Below, in pieces: positions 44,530 to 54,986 of a stretch of DNA of 64,000 bases; position 1 is the first letter of the stretch; each line of letters opens with the position of its first letter. The DNA is taken from positions 169,259,348 through 169,323,347 of the forward strand of contig OW386289.2 of the NCBI GenBank assembly GCA_936432065.2. Direction: 5' to 3'. The notes under the pieces are model-generated. The model searched no databases. It was not told the origin of the DNA and was given only the letters and a program-made list of their open reading frames with translations. This stretch comes from Rutpela maculata. Lineage: Eukaryota > Arthropoda > Insecta > Coleoptera > Cerambycidae. The position numbers were made by a program, and so were the translations under genes.

Positions 44530-45325
44530 TTCAAGGACTACCTAAACAGCTTACATCATAAGATCAAATTCACCATGGAAACAGAAACAGATAGCAAGCT
44601 CCCACTTCTGGACGTCTTCGTGTTCAAGAAGGACAATGGAGAATTTGGACACAAGGTATAACGACGCATACCGACAGATACCTACACCCTAATTCTCACC
44701 ACAGAAACAGCACAAAAACAGGCCGTCGTTAACACGCTTGCGGAGCAAAGGAAATTTCCGAGACAGAACATTTCCAAAAAGAAGACCTTAAAAATATCAC
44801 TTCTGAAAAAATGGATACAACCGAAGGACATAGACCTTGCAATAAAGAGACAAGATACAACCGAAACAGAAGAAGAAAAAACAAAAAAGAAATACACGGC
44901 AACAGCTTACCTACCATATATACAAGGATGTACGGATAGAATCGGAAGAGTTTTGGAGAAAAAGAACCTCAGAAACAGAAGGTAGCGCAACATTTTCCCA
45001 AACACCAAGGTCCAGAAGAACTGGAGACACCAGGAGTATATAGCATTCCATGTTCCTGCGGAAACGTTTACATGGGAGAGACCAAACGACATATAAACAC
45101 CAGACTCAAAGAGCACATTAGTAATACAAAGAAGAGAAATTCTACAAAATCAGCAGTTGCCGAACACTCAGAAGAAACCGGCCATTTGATAAAATTCGAG
45201 AATACAAAGAAATTAGCCAACACCAAGAATTATTGGCCATTAAAATAAATAAACGTCCGAATAACTATAATCGTGACACCGAACTACAATTACCAATAAC
45301 GTGGGTCAATGTTTCGCATGAGTAA
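44530..45325 (+). pseudogene. Penelope-like retroelement: RT end plus GIY-YIG endonuclease
   Basis: Shifted frames give FKDYLNSLHHKIKFTMETET, LPLLDVFVFKKDNG, then HTDRYLHPNSHH (44680s) and VVNTLAEQR, the conserved C-terminal RT region of Penelope-like elements. After a linker, GVYSIPCSCGNVYMGETKR (45030-45087) and HINTRLKEH form a GIY-YIG endonuclease, here G-V-Y and Y-M-G; AEHSEETGH follows. The frame closes with NNYNRDTELQLPITW and a stop near 45325. The enzyme would nick target DNA and prime RNA copying. At least three frame breaks and a missing N-terminus make it dead. Confidence 0.82.
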
Positions 45326-45395
45326 TGATCCGTAACGGGCCTCCTGATAAGCTGTATAAATAGAGGAGTTCAGTACAACAGAGCTCACTTCACTT

Positions 45396-45429
45396 CAGAA
45401 GAAGACCACGACAAGATGGTCGAAACGTC
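45396..45429 (+). ncRNA. hammerhead-ribozyme-like motif of the Penelope element (degenerate)
   Basis: Downstream of the Penelope-like ORF: CAGAAGAA, a 5-bp stem GACCA (45404-45408) / TGGTC (45417-45421) around CGACAAGA, then GAAAC and GTC. In a hammerhead the order is CUGAUGA, stem II, GAAA, cleavage at GUC. The first core reads CAGAAGA, so two core bases differ and activity is unlikely. Penelope-like elements are known to carry such motifs in their terminal repeats. Confidence 0.45.
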
Positions 45430-45482
45430 AAGCACTCAACCAAATCTACGCGAAAGAACACCCGGAAACCAACAGCCAGACA

Positions 45483-47425
45483 GTTTTTTAATTCATCAGC
45501 TACTCCGGAAATACCTAAGTATAAACTTCAATGCAATTCCAACAAAATTTGAATTTGTCTAGTTTTTGAGAATCCCACGCATTGTGCACTGACCGTGGCT
45601 TAATAAAAAACTACTAAGGGACCAGCGCCGTGCATTGATACCCTATATTTTGAAGAAAAACAAATGTTATATATAAATCGTTTTTATTATCACTAGTATG
45701 TTCGCCAAGTTTACTACGAAAAAATCTTGTTTCTAATTTTTGCTAACCTAAAAGAGCTTGATGAAGCTATAAAGGAACCACCACCCTTTCATAATGTACA
45801 GTTTGCAAATATGTCATGGAAATTACTTCCAATCAGAGCAATAATATATAGAAAATATACCTCCTCGTTTTTCAATCTTTTTTAAAGTCAGGTTGAAAAA
45901 TTGAATATAAAGGTTACGAGCAGGTAGTTAACAAAACAGCCTGAAATTGGAACTGAAAGCTGAATAAAAGAGGATTACTAGTGGTAACTTTGTAATTAAG
46001 TAGTTATTGCACGGAAATTTGTGACAAAATGGTTGTAAAATGATATATGTATATTGTATATAGATACAAGCGACAATCAAATCCAACTGTAAAATACAAC
46101 GTGTTAAAACTGATACTTAATTACTGAACCACACTATATTGCTCGTAAACCAACCGGAGACAATATCCATCTCAATCCATTCATTATAATTGAGTTATAT
46201 GAATCTTGATATTACCTCCAAGTTTACACAATACAGGTTGTCCCAGTTGAACTATGGCCTCATGAGATTTAACATAAATTGAAAGATCACTGTGATTCGC
46301 TGGTCGTCGAAGCGAAAATGTATTCACAAAGATAAATGACCGCATTTGTATAGTAAATACAAGTAGGTATACCTACATGAATTAAATCCCTCATACGTTC
46401 TTTTTCTAATAGATATCTGTAATATGCTTACGAAGGTTTACGAATAATTAGAAATAAAAATTAATATCGCAAACAGCAGAACGAATAATATATGAAAATC
46501 AAAAATGGAATCTCTCTAAAAAACATTAATTTCAAATATTTGCATTCCTTTGATAACATACTTCTGGTTATGCTAGAAATTGGAAAAAATGGGATTATTT
46601 ACAAAATAACTATACAAAATAATATCATTAGAGTACTCTTACAAAGAATAATATTACACTTAAATAAATAGAAAAACGGATGTACCTTTTAGGATATCCT
46701 ATTTTACTACGACCTCAAGACACCCCATTTTAGTACGTCCCAGGATATCCTTTTATGGATGTCAATGGGCTATCCTGAATAGGTTCCATTTTGGCATTAA
46801 CTATGTCGACTAAAATCGGGATTAAAAGCGGACATCCAATGAAGAGCCCTAAATCTTCTTAAAATGTACCCTAACATTAGGTCTCTAATACATTTAAATA
46901 AAGCGCCATTTTGATTTGTGGCCGGCCAAAGTGGCCGGGCCAAAGCAAATAGGAAATACCTCAAACACACAGCAACCATGCTTTATTAGTTTTTATTTTC
47001 TCAAATATTTAAATAATAATTATTGTTAGTGGCTGTATGAAATATTTCAAAGTTGTATCTTTGTGTTTTATCTATTTAGTTCAGCTTTATTTGAGTGTCT
47101 CCGTTCCAGACTATAAAAAGTGAATACAAATGTATAAATATATAACCTAACCTATTAAACTTCATGTTATGAAAGACTTATGTGATTATGATTGAATATT
47201 TAATTAGTTATTAATGTGTTCGAAATCACGAAAATTTAATACGATTTTTTATACCTTCAGAATGCTCAAGGAAGCTAAAAAAATGAGGATTTATACACAT
47301 TCCCGTATTTTACAATCACTGAGAAACCTACAAAATAAAATATTAATTTGGCTCAAGAATTGAATACTGAAATCAGCTTGGAGAGAATATGTGAATCACG
47401 TGAAAGTATTGTCAAATCTGACAAT
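45483..47425. other. non-coding, no recognised feature
   Basis: AT-rich. ACAGGTTGTCCCAGTTGAAC at 46231 looks like a mariner-type end without a partner. 46680-46980 has GGATATCC-containing phrases (TTAGGATATCCTATTTT; CCAGGATATCCTTTTAT) and GTGGCCGGCCAAAGTGGCCG, but no element could be delimited. Confidence 0.4.
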
Positions 47426-49390
47426 AAACTAGTGGAAGCATTATACTCTTCGCCGATTTACTGAGCTTTTTATATAATTGTTACGTATTCTATAGGATAT
47501 TCTTCGCATTTTTCTTGTAAATAATGTTAGTTTTTGGACATTCTAAATTTTGTGATACCAACTTTGTTGTGAAAAAAAAATATATGAAAAAAAAAATCGC
47601 CATGTGAGGGAGCGAACACGAGACCTTTGGATTGAAAGGCAAGCAAAGCAAAGCAAATAAAATTTATTAATGTTCATATATACATATGCGCCTCCCCGAA
47701 ACCTGCCTCGGAGCCAGCCAGCCAACCACGGTGCGCAGCGCCGTGGTGATTGTAGGGCTGAGCGGGGTAGGTTCGGCTCGGCTTGGCGACAATGACAAAA
47801 AAAGGAACAATTAAAATTCCTACCCACCTAGCGTGGATTTAAAATTAATAACACATTTGAAAATGCTGCCCACAAAGGCCTAAAACTAATGCATATAAAA
47901 CTTAGAACTAGTTGCTGGTTGTAACACTAAATAAATGTTGGCTGTTGACTCGGGTGAAAAGCTAAACGAAAAAAACCCGTACGAGAACTGCCGACCTGGT
48001 GGTCTCCCTGACGCCAGGAATATGTGGTGGAAAGAGAATAGGGTTTAAAATGTTTGAATTTTTAAAGGTTTATCGGCCAAAATGGAATTTTTGGTGACAA
48101 AAAGAATAAAAAAAGAACAAAAATAGAACATACAGAAAGAGAATAGAAAGGATTGGAAAGATAAAGTTGAGGAAAGATCAAAGGTGGGGGAATGGTAGGT
48201 TGTGGTATAGGAAAGTATGGTTAGGGAGAAGGTTGCCGGAAGATAGGCAACGCCTGGTATGGTAGGGGGTGTTTGATCTGGAATGGGGCATTATGCATTC
48301 TGATTTGAGTTATGTTGCTGGTTAGCGGACTATCGCCCAGCTTGAAGGTGTAGAATTTCTGGGAGATTTCTTGGACGTAGTCCGCTAGTGGAGTTATGTC
48401 GTGACATCGTGCGTATAGATCTCTGAGGGAGGTGTATCTGCCGGAATCAGAAATGAGGCGCAAAAATTTGTGTTCGAGAACTCGGAGTTTTCGCATTGTC
48501 GTGGCCGGAATGCTGCACCACACCGGCGCCGCGTATGTGATGGCCGGCCTGATCACCATCGTGTACAACAGTTTCTTATTTGTCCTGTTAAGTCCGCTAC
48601 CCCTGACCAGGAGCGGGTACAGACTCCTGGACATGGAGTAGACCTTGCGTATTGTTTCGTTAATATGTATGTTAAACGTCAGTCGTTTGTCCAAGTTAAC
48701 CCCCAGATATTTCACGCACTGTTTGATTGGAATTTGTTGTCCCCCGATCGAAATTGGCGTTAATATGCGGTTCTCTGTGAACCGGCGCGTGAAGAGGATC
48801 GACTCGGACTTCTCGGCGTTGATCCGAATCTTCCACTTGTCGTAATACGCCGTGGCACGGGCCATGTGTGCTTGAAAGGCAGATGCTTTAGCCATTGGGC
48901 TATCTCATCTTACCAGAAAACTTGAATGAATATCGTTCAAAAATTATATTTCAACGGATTAGATACATTATTATGAAATATATATATATTAGTAAAATAT
49001 AAAAACAAAAAAAAATTATAGGGAATAACATTTCGCAAGATTTCTATTTAAATACAAATGACAGAAATTATGAAAAAAAATTTTTTTTTTATTTAAATGA
49101 TCAATAACTTTTTTATTTACTGATTGATTTTTTTCAAAAACAATAGGGTTTTTTCTCTAGCCAACGCTAACTTACTTTCCAAATTTCAATACAATCAGAC
49201 TTTTCTTTCTTAAGTTATCGTGCTTACAAGAAACGTGACGGACGGACGGACAGACGGACATTTTGAAAGTTGTTCAGAATTCGTTCACTAACATAATGAT
49301 ATGAAAATTTTTTCTCTACGAGCGATATTTACTGATTTAGAAATGTGCCGATCAAATACAATATACTCTTCGTTCTTGCGAAGAGTATAA
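47426..49390 (+). mobile_element. HINE-1 copy D, full length, interrupted by a LINE
   Basis: 5' AAACTAGTGGAAGCATTATA and subterminal ATACTCTTCGCC; a tRNA-like segment (minus strand; split at 47632-47641 / 48872-48905); TTTCCAAATTTCAATACAAT; the microsatellite GACGGACGGACAGACGGACA at 49239-49259; and a terminal hairpin ATACTCTTCG-TTCTTG-CGAAGAGTAT at 49363-49388. Removing the LINE (47642-48871) and one TSD leaves an element of about 725 bp. It is the reference copy for the family. Confidence 0.82.
47642..48871 (-). pseudogene. 5'-truncated LINE inserted in a tRNA-like target
   Basis: The coding part (48871-48221) starts mid-RT: AHMARATAYYDKWKIRINAE, then the thumb (CVKYLGVNLDKRLTFNIHI) and C-terminus (RPAITYAAPVWCSIPATTMR), closing with a stop; jockey-like. 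No frame breaks within it, so it is relatively young. The 3' UTR is GC-rich (GAGCCAGCCAGCCAACCACG) and ends in an AGCAA-type tail. The 10-bp TSD TTGAAAGGCA lies at 47632-47641 and 48872-48881. On the minus strand the target reads TGCCTTTCAA, corresponding to the anticodon loop of the tRNA-like segment. Confidence 0.85.
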
Positions 49391-49509
49391 TAACCCGATG
49401 AAATTGAATTTGAGAATGACAACAAATAATGTGCCTACTTAGTTAATAATTTTAAAATCAACTAGCAACTAATTATGGATGGAAATAAGTAAGTAAATAT
49501 AGGTCCCTA

Positions 49510-51130
49510 ACTTATTATGTATTTATTTAGTTATTCTTTATTGCCCAACAGTAAAAACCATTTATTACAAGGTAGAATTCTTAAAAGTAAATTCAAATAC
49601 ACAAATAACAATACAAACTAAAATTGTTGATAAAACCAAAAATGCATAGCCAGTAATATATGTTATTTCACCTAATAAGTACTATGCTTATAGCATTAGA
49701 TTATTGGTTATATTATTCTTATTTTATAATTTATGATCAATTTTTTGTTTTCAAAATGAAGCCAAGCATTCTAATTGCTTCATGACACTTAATTCTTATA
49801 TGTTCTCCAAAACTCAGCTCCGAGTCGAAGTCAATACCGAAATCTCTAATAAATGAATCACGCCCTAGTATCGTTTCGTCTACAGCCCCCCCCCCCCCCG
49901 TATGGGGGGTCTATTGGGTACTGAGTTTAGAGGCCCGGGCTTTCGAGAGGCCCGTAGCGGGGACCCGCCAGAGATCTTTACAATTTTTTTTTCAAATTTT
50001 TCCCCCCCGCTCATCAATTATTAAGCACGGGGGCCCGTTGGTGCGGGGACCCGCCAGAAATTTTGGCAATTTTTTTTTCAAATTTCTCCTCCTCACTCAT
50101 CAATTATTCAAGTGCCAGGGCCCGTTGGCTTTTGAGGGGGGGGGGGGGTCTCGCCAGAGATTTTGGCAATTTTTTTTTCAAATTTCTCCCTCCCTCCCCC
50201 GCTCATCAATTATTAAGCGCGGGGGCCTGTTGGCTTTTTTTTTTCAAATTTCTCCCCCCGCTCATCATTTATTAAGAGCGGAGACCCGTAGCGAGGGTCC
50301 GCCAGAGATTTTGACAAAAAAAATGTTCACGCTCATCAATTATTAGGCGCAGACGCCCGTCAGTGAATTTGTTACCGGGGCCTATGATTTGATGCGAGGG
50401 ACCTGTTCGTCTATAGAATAACTGTAATGATACTAATTTTTTTTTGTATACGATACGACTTCACATTTTCCGATATTCAGATCTTTTATTAAGACTGATT
50501 TTGTTCCTTTTGAAGTACTCTGCAGTCATCTTAAGACTTTATACTTTTAAAAAGCTTTAAATCATCTGCATATGTATTCGTTTGTCACATTGTAAGGTTT
50601 CGCACAAATCGTTGATAAATAATAGAAACAGCAAAGGTCCAAGATTACTACCCTGCCGTACTCCAGATGTAGATGCATATATAGATGATTTAAAACCGCT
50701 GTAGAATACAAACTGATATCTATTTTCCAGATATGATCTAAAGAACAATAGAACCAGAATTCTCCAATTTGTTTAGTAATATTTTATGGTCAATTTTATC
50801 GAAAACTTTAGAGAAATCTGAACATATCTACTTATCCTTACGCATCTAAGAAATTTGACAAGTTTTGAATGAAAACTACTAAATTTGTTACGGTCGATCT
50901 GTTAGTCATGTTGATATAATTGTTTTGGTAGACGAATAGATGTGGTTATGCAAAATTATCTCAAAAACCTTCGCGAAGTTATTCAGAATAGAAATTTGTC
51001 TGTAGTTGTTTACATTCGCTGGATTTCCCGCTTTAAAAATTGGCCACGCCTTTGCTATTTTCCAATCTTTCGGAAATGTTGATGTTCTTAACGATATATT
51101 AAATATTATGTACAATGTTGCACCATATCT
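49510..51130 (-). pseudogene. decayed LINE split by a hAT element
   Basis: In order on the minus strand: RT fingers FKAGNPANVNNYRQISILNN (51020-50960), GVRQGSNLGPLLFLLFINDL (50670-50610), motif C YADDLK (50573-50556), then after the hAT insertion the thumb GRDSFIRDFGIDFDSELSFG (49870-49810), and a 3' tail GGGCAATAAAGAATAACTAA (49550-49525). The collinear order shows a single element. Frameshifts and stops throughout. Confidence 0.78.
49883..50405. mobile_element. hAT-type element made mostly of a minisatellite, 8-bp TSD
   Basis: Begins CAG followed by a C-run and ends GCGAGGGACCTG. A perfect 8-bp duplication TTCGTCTA flanks it (49875-49882, 50406-50413), inside LINE coding sequence. CAG...CTG ends plus the 8-bp TSD point to hAT. 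The interior is about five diverged units of about 80-110 bp, each with GGGACCCGCCAGAGATTTTG, a T-run, CAAATTTCTCCC and GCTCATCAATTATTAAGCGC. Confidence 0.8.
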
Positions 51131-52099
51131 GAACTATACTAAGAGCCCTTTGCATGAGCCCTGCAATAGTACACTTCAAATTGGCATCTTAAAACGATAC
51201 CCAGATCGTGTGCATGTACTTGTGCCTAGAGGTCTTCTTCATTCATTTCGGAGAGTAGCTCGTCAAGCAAGAGCTTCCGAAATAGTAGGGACATCTTTTT
51301 TTGTAAAATTGTTACTTGTAATACTTTTCCATTGATATTTTCATAAAAACTAGTACCAAATACTTGAAAATCAGTAACGAATTTGTTTTCTGGAAAACGC
51401 ATTCTGCTCACCCAGTATAACATTGTTCACAAAACAATTGTTTTTATGACTCTATCAAGCAATTACTTTAATTTAAGTTTGCTGTCACTCACCACTTATA
51501 TTACTAAATGAAGAATCGGTTCAAAACAGAAAGAATAAGTTTCATTTCACCAGCTCCTTACTTTGATGGGATTTGACATCAGTTCCATTATCATTCATTG
51601 TTTTTTTAATGGACAACTTAAAAGAATAATAAAATAATAATAACCCTGCCTCTGTTCCTTGTATTGTTAACAGAATCAATTATGTCATCTGCAGGCATCT
51701 CTCCACAACAATAGTAAAAGGAATAAAAATTTATATGTTTTTCTAGTCGTCCTCTTTCCTTCCATTGTATAAAACTCTTTCTGCGAATGGCATCCAATTA
51801 TGTATTCTTTCTGTATATCTGCTAAATTAATTTCTATTTTTCATTCTTTTAAGTTACTACATCGAGATTCGTGAGGTAATAGGAAAGTTTTCACATGTTG
51901 TGAATGCTGCACAAAATAATTACCGTCGTAGCAAGATAAAAATAACTATTTGTGGAATATGCAATCGGCTGTTGTCATTTTCATACCTCCTATCTAGGAA
52001 ATATTTTGCATTTAAAGTGATTATAAATGTTCCAAATGACAAATCGTTGATTACGAAAATTCTTATTACATTAGAAACAGTGGTCTAGAAAATCGCAAA
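51131..52099. other. non-coding, no recognised feature
   Basis: The 109-aa plus frame at 51006-51335 is largely antisense to the RT fragment and continues without family resemblance. Nothing else was recognised. Confidence 0.45.
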
Positions 52100-52235
52100 T
52101 TATTGACAAAATTTGAGTGCTTATTAATGGATTTTGATGAAACCTTGTGCAATGTGTTTGTAATGATGTTAATAAAAAAGTAAAAAAAAAAAAAGATTAG
52201 AGCAGGAAATAATTGAAAAGGGTAGAAAACAACCT
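52100..52235 (+). repeat. half copy of the 41958 palindromic MITE
   Basis: GATTTTGATGAAACCTTGTG, CAATGTGTTTGTAATGATGT and AGATTAGAGCAGGAAATAAT match the left arm of 41958-42239. The right arm is absent. Confidence 0.65.
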
Positions 52236-52484
52236 CTGCAACTTTGTAGAATTGGGTCAAAAATGAAAAAAGAAACAATATATTTACCTTTTTGGACCAA
52301 AATAAGATGTTTTTAGGTACTCTTGTAATTTTTTTCGAAAAATGCATATTTTTCGAGATATGGCCACTCGAAAATTCCTAAAGGTGGGGGAAAGGAAATG
52401 TAAAAGTTGAAAAAACAAATCTGAAAAAAATCAGGTGAATGTATCATCGAAATACAAGACATTTTTTATTTTTAACTTTTCTGT

Positions 52485-52620
52485 AATAGTATATTGTGTA
52501 TCTAGGTGTGAAAGCGATACTTTCCCGGACGACGATGCAATTGTTGGCCGAGGCGCTAGCCGAGGCCAACAAGCATCGAAGTCTGGGAATGTGCTTTCAC
52601 ACCGAAGTACACATACTATT
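52485..52620. repeat. palindromic element
   Basis: AATAGTATATTGTGTATCTA / TACACATACTATT form the outer arms; GTGTGAAAGC / GCTTTCACAC, CGATGC / GCATCG and TTGGCCGAGGCGCTAGCC / GGCCAA lie inside. Centre near 52553. It might be a MITE; the flanking sequence AAATCACAAT...ATTTTAAACG is directly repeated at 52627 and 52693. Confidence 0.58.
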
Positions 52621-52765
52621 CTTTCTGAAATCACAATAAATACCATTTTAAACGTATAAAAATCAAAAATATAAACATTAAAAAAAAAATGCTGAAATCA
52701 CAATCAATACTATTTTAAACGCATAAAAATCAAAAATATTAACATATTAAAATATATATAAAAAA

Positions 52766-52819
52766 CCGTACGGGAATGTTACTTCCCGGCCTAGGCCGGG
52801 AAATAACATTCCCGTACGG
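52766..52819. repeat. 54-bp near-perfect palindrome
   Basis: CCGTACGGGAATGTTA / TAACATTCCCGTACGG around TTCCCGGCCTAGGCCGGGAA; one mismatched pair in 27. Followed by GTTGCTTGGCAACGG (52831) and TTTCCTAGCAACGG (52872). Confidence 0.72.
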
Positions 52820-54986
52820 CTTTGTTGATCGTTGCTTGGCAACGGATCTTTTCCGGTCTGTTTTCTGATAGTTTCCTAGCAACGGACTAAAATACTGGAA
52901 TTGTGCATTTTTCGCTCTAAAATCGCGCCGAAAATGTAGACATTCCCGATCGATTTCAGAAAAAGTGCGTTTTCACCGAGTTTTTCCCAAAAAACATGAA
53001 AAACTACCCATTTCTTTGAAATTGTAGGGCTTTAAAAACATGTAATTTAAAAATTTAAGAAAATTCAGGCGTATGCATTGAGGCCTTCTAAACATTTCTT
53101 GTCTCTTGTAATTTTTTTGTAACTTGCTCATTTTCCGGGTTACAGGCAGTTTTTCACGGAAATAATGTACTACATTTTTTCTTATTTTCAATTTAAAAAT
53201 TATACTGAACTTTTAAAAATGATATAACTATATAGGTTTGATAAAATTACGCAATATCGTTTGCAAAATATGCAAAGTAGCTGTTGCAGATTTGTATCTA
53301 AACTCAAAAAGTACAGTCATTTGTATATAACGCAATCTCGATCTACAATAATATAGATGACCAACTGAAAACAACTTCTGTAAATAAATTTCGCAAAACG
53401 ATAAAATCTCATTTCCCCTCTCTCCAAATTTTATAAGATAGCAATTGGTTTTATATGTGCAGATGTATGTATATGTGGATATATATACACATATTTACCT
53501 TTTCTGAGTCTTTAGTTTTAAAAAGTACATTTATTATTTTTACAAAAAAATATTTATATTATGTTTAATAATAAAAATTAACAAAGCAATTTTTATCATT
53601 TTTTACAATTTAAAAGTTATTAACAATCAAAATTAAAGATAAATACATGTAGATTATCAAATAAATAAAAATGCGGTCATTTATACGCCGTACCAATACC
53701 GTTACAATAGAAGGCATAGAAATCAAGATCATACTTTTTTGTTTGTTTAATAATTCAAACGTGGTTGAGGAATGTAATTAATTATTAATTATTTTACTTA
53801 TTGTTTGTAGCATACATTGATATTACAAAATTATATTAATTGTAATATATAACAACAAATTTTTGACAATAATTGAAAAGCATACAACGAAAAAGGGCAT
53901 TTTTTCGGAATTTTCGATTTTCCGGCAATTTTTTCCATTGTACAATATAAATTTTTTTTATTTATTGAAAGTAGACATGAAAACAAAAAAAATGAGTCCT
54001 GTCCGAACTCTATCGGACAAGTACTTTTATGAGGAATCGCAGTTGAAAATTTCATTTTTTTTTTCTTAAATTGAATTAAACAACAACCGTTAAATATTTT
54101 GCTCCAAAAAAAGTAGTGCTTATGTGCGACACCAAAAGGTATACTTTCACCAAGTTTAAGCTAAATCGAATTATTTTTGTGGAAGAAAAAAATAAAAAAC
54201 CGAAAAGGGGGTTTTTTGCATGTATCTCGAAAAATTTTGAGGTTAGGAAAAAAATGCTCTCCACACAAATTATAGATCTTTTTATTACCTACAACTTTCA
54301 TATTTAACTTTTTTTGATAGGATGCGTAGTTAAGCCATACATCGCAAGAAACCGTTTTCCACCCCTAACAACTCATCCCATTTCACCCCAGATAACCGCA
54401 GGTGGTTCGGATTATTTTTCCTTCTTTAGTTGTGTTCTAAAATATTCTGCTATCAGCTTGCTGTAACGAATTTTTTTTTTTTTTTAATTCTGGCCTACTA
54501 AACCCATTTTGATTTTTCTTGATTTTTCTTCCTAGTTTGTATGATTTTCGAGCAATTCAATTTTTTCTATAGGCCGCGCGCAAAAAATTTCAAATAAACG
54601 AAAATTCGCGCGCATTAAAAATACAAATTTTTGAATTTTTTTCAGTATCGATTTTCTTGAAAACCATGGCATGGCATACCTATACAACAACATTACATTA
54701 GGGCTTTTTTTTAGCAAATTAGTCAAGCTTTCTTTTTTATGAACAATTTTTTATATCTTCAACGGTTAAAGAGTTATCAGTAAAATAAGGCTTTTTTCAC
54801 GGAAGGGGTGTTTTTGGGAGGGGGGGGGATTTTTGTGGTTTTGTGACTAACAGTTACTGAAGGAAAGTCCCAGATAACATTTTTTGTGATGGAAATTTTT
54901 ATAATTATTGGACTATTGGTTAATATAATATATACAAGAAAAAAATCCAATCCAAAATTACTGTACTGTACAATAAAAATTTGTAT
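52820..54986. other. non-coding; weak LINE C-terminus at about 53290-53440
   Basis: 53290-53440 (+) translates as TIIDDQLKTTSVNKFRKTIK and SHF, reminiscent of LINE C-termini, with an AT-rich tail after it. The stretch 53850-54760 has many TTTT/AAAA-rich phrases and several short overlapping ORFs on both strands, none credible. No exon was recognised. Confidence 0.35.

Noticed and set aside
44682..45116. three minus-strand ORFs of 62-71 aa
   Set aside because: Antisense to the Penelope-like element.
48432..48845. overlapping plus ORFs of 66-97 aa
   Set aside because: Antisense to the intact LINE RT C-terminus on the minus strand.
50038..50346. 102-aa Phe-rich repetitive ORF
   Set aside because: Translation of the minisatellite in the hAT element; the overlapping second frame looks similar.
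52831..52885. Functional RFX X-box pair
   Set aside because: Motifs fit the pattern, but they adjoin transposon-like palindromes and no ciliary or other gene is nearby. Kept only as an observation.
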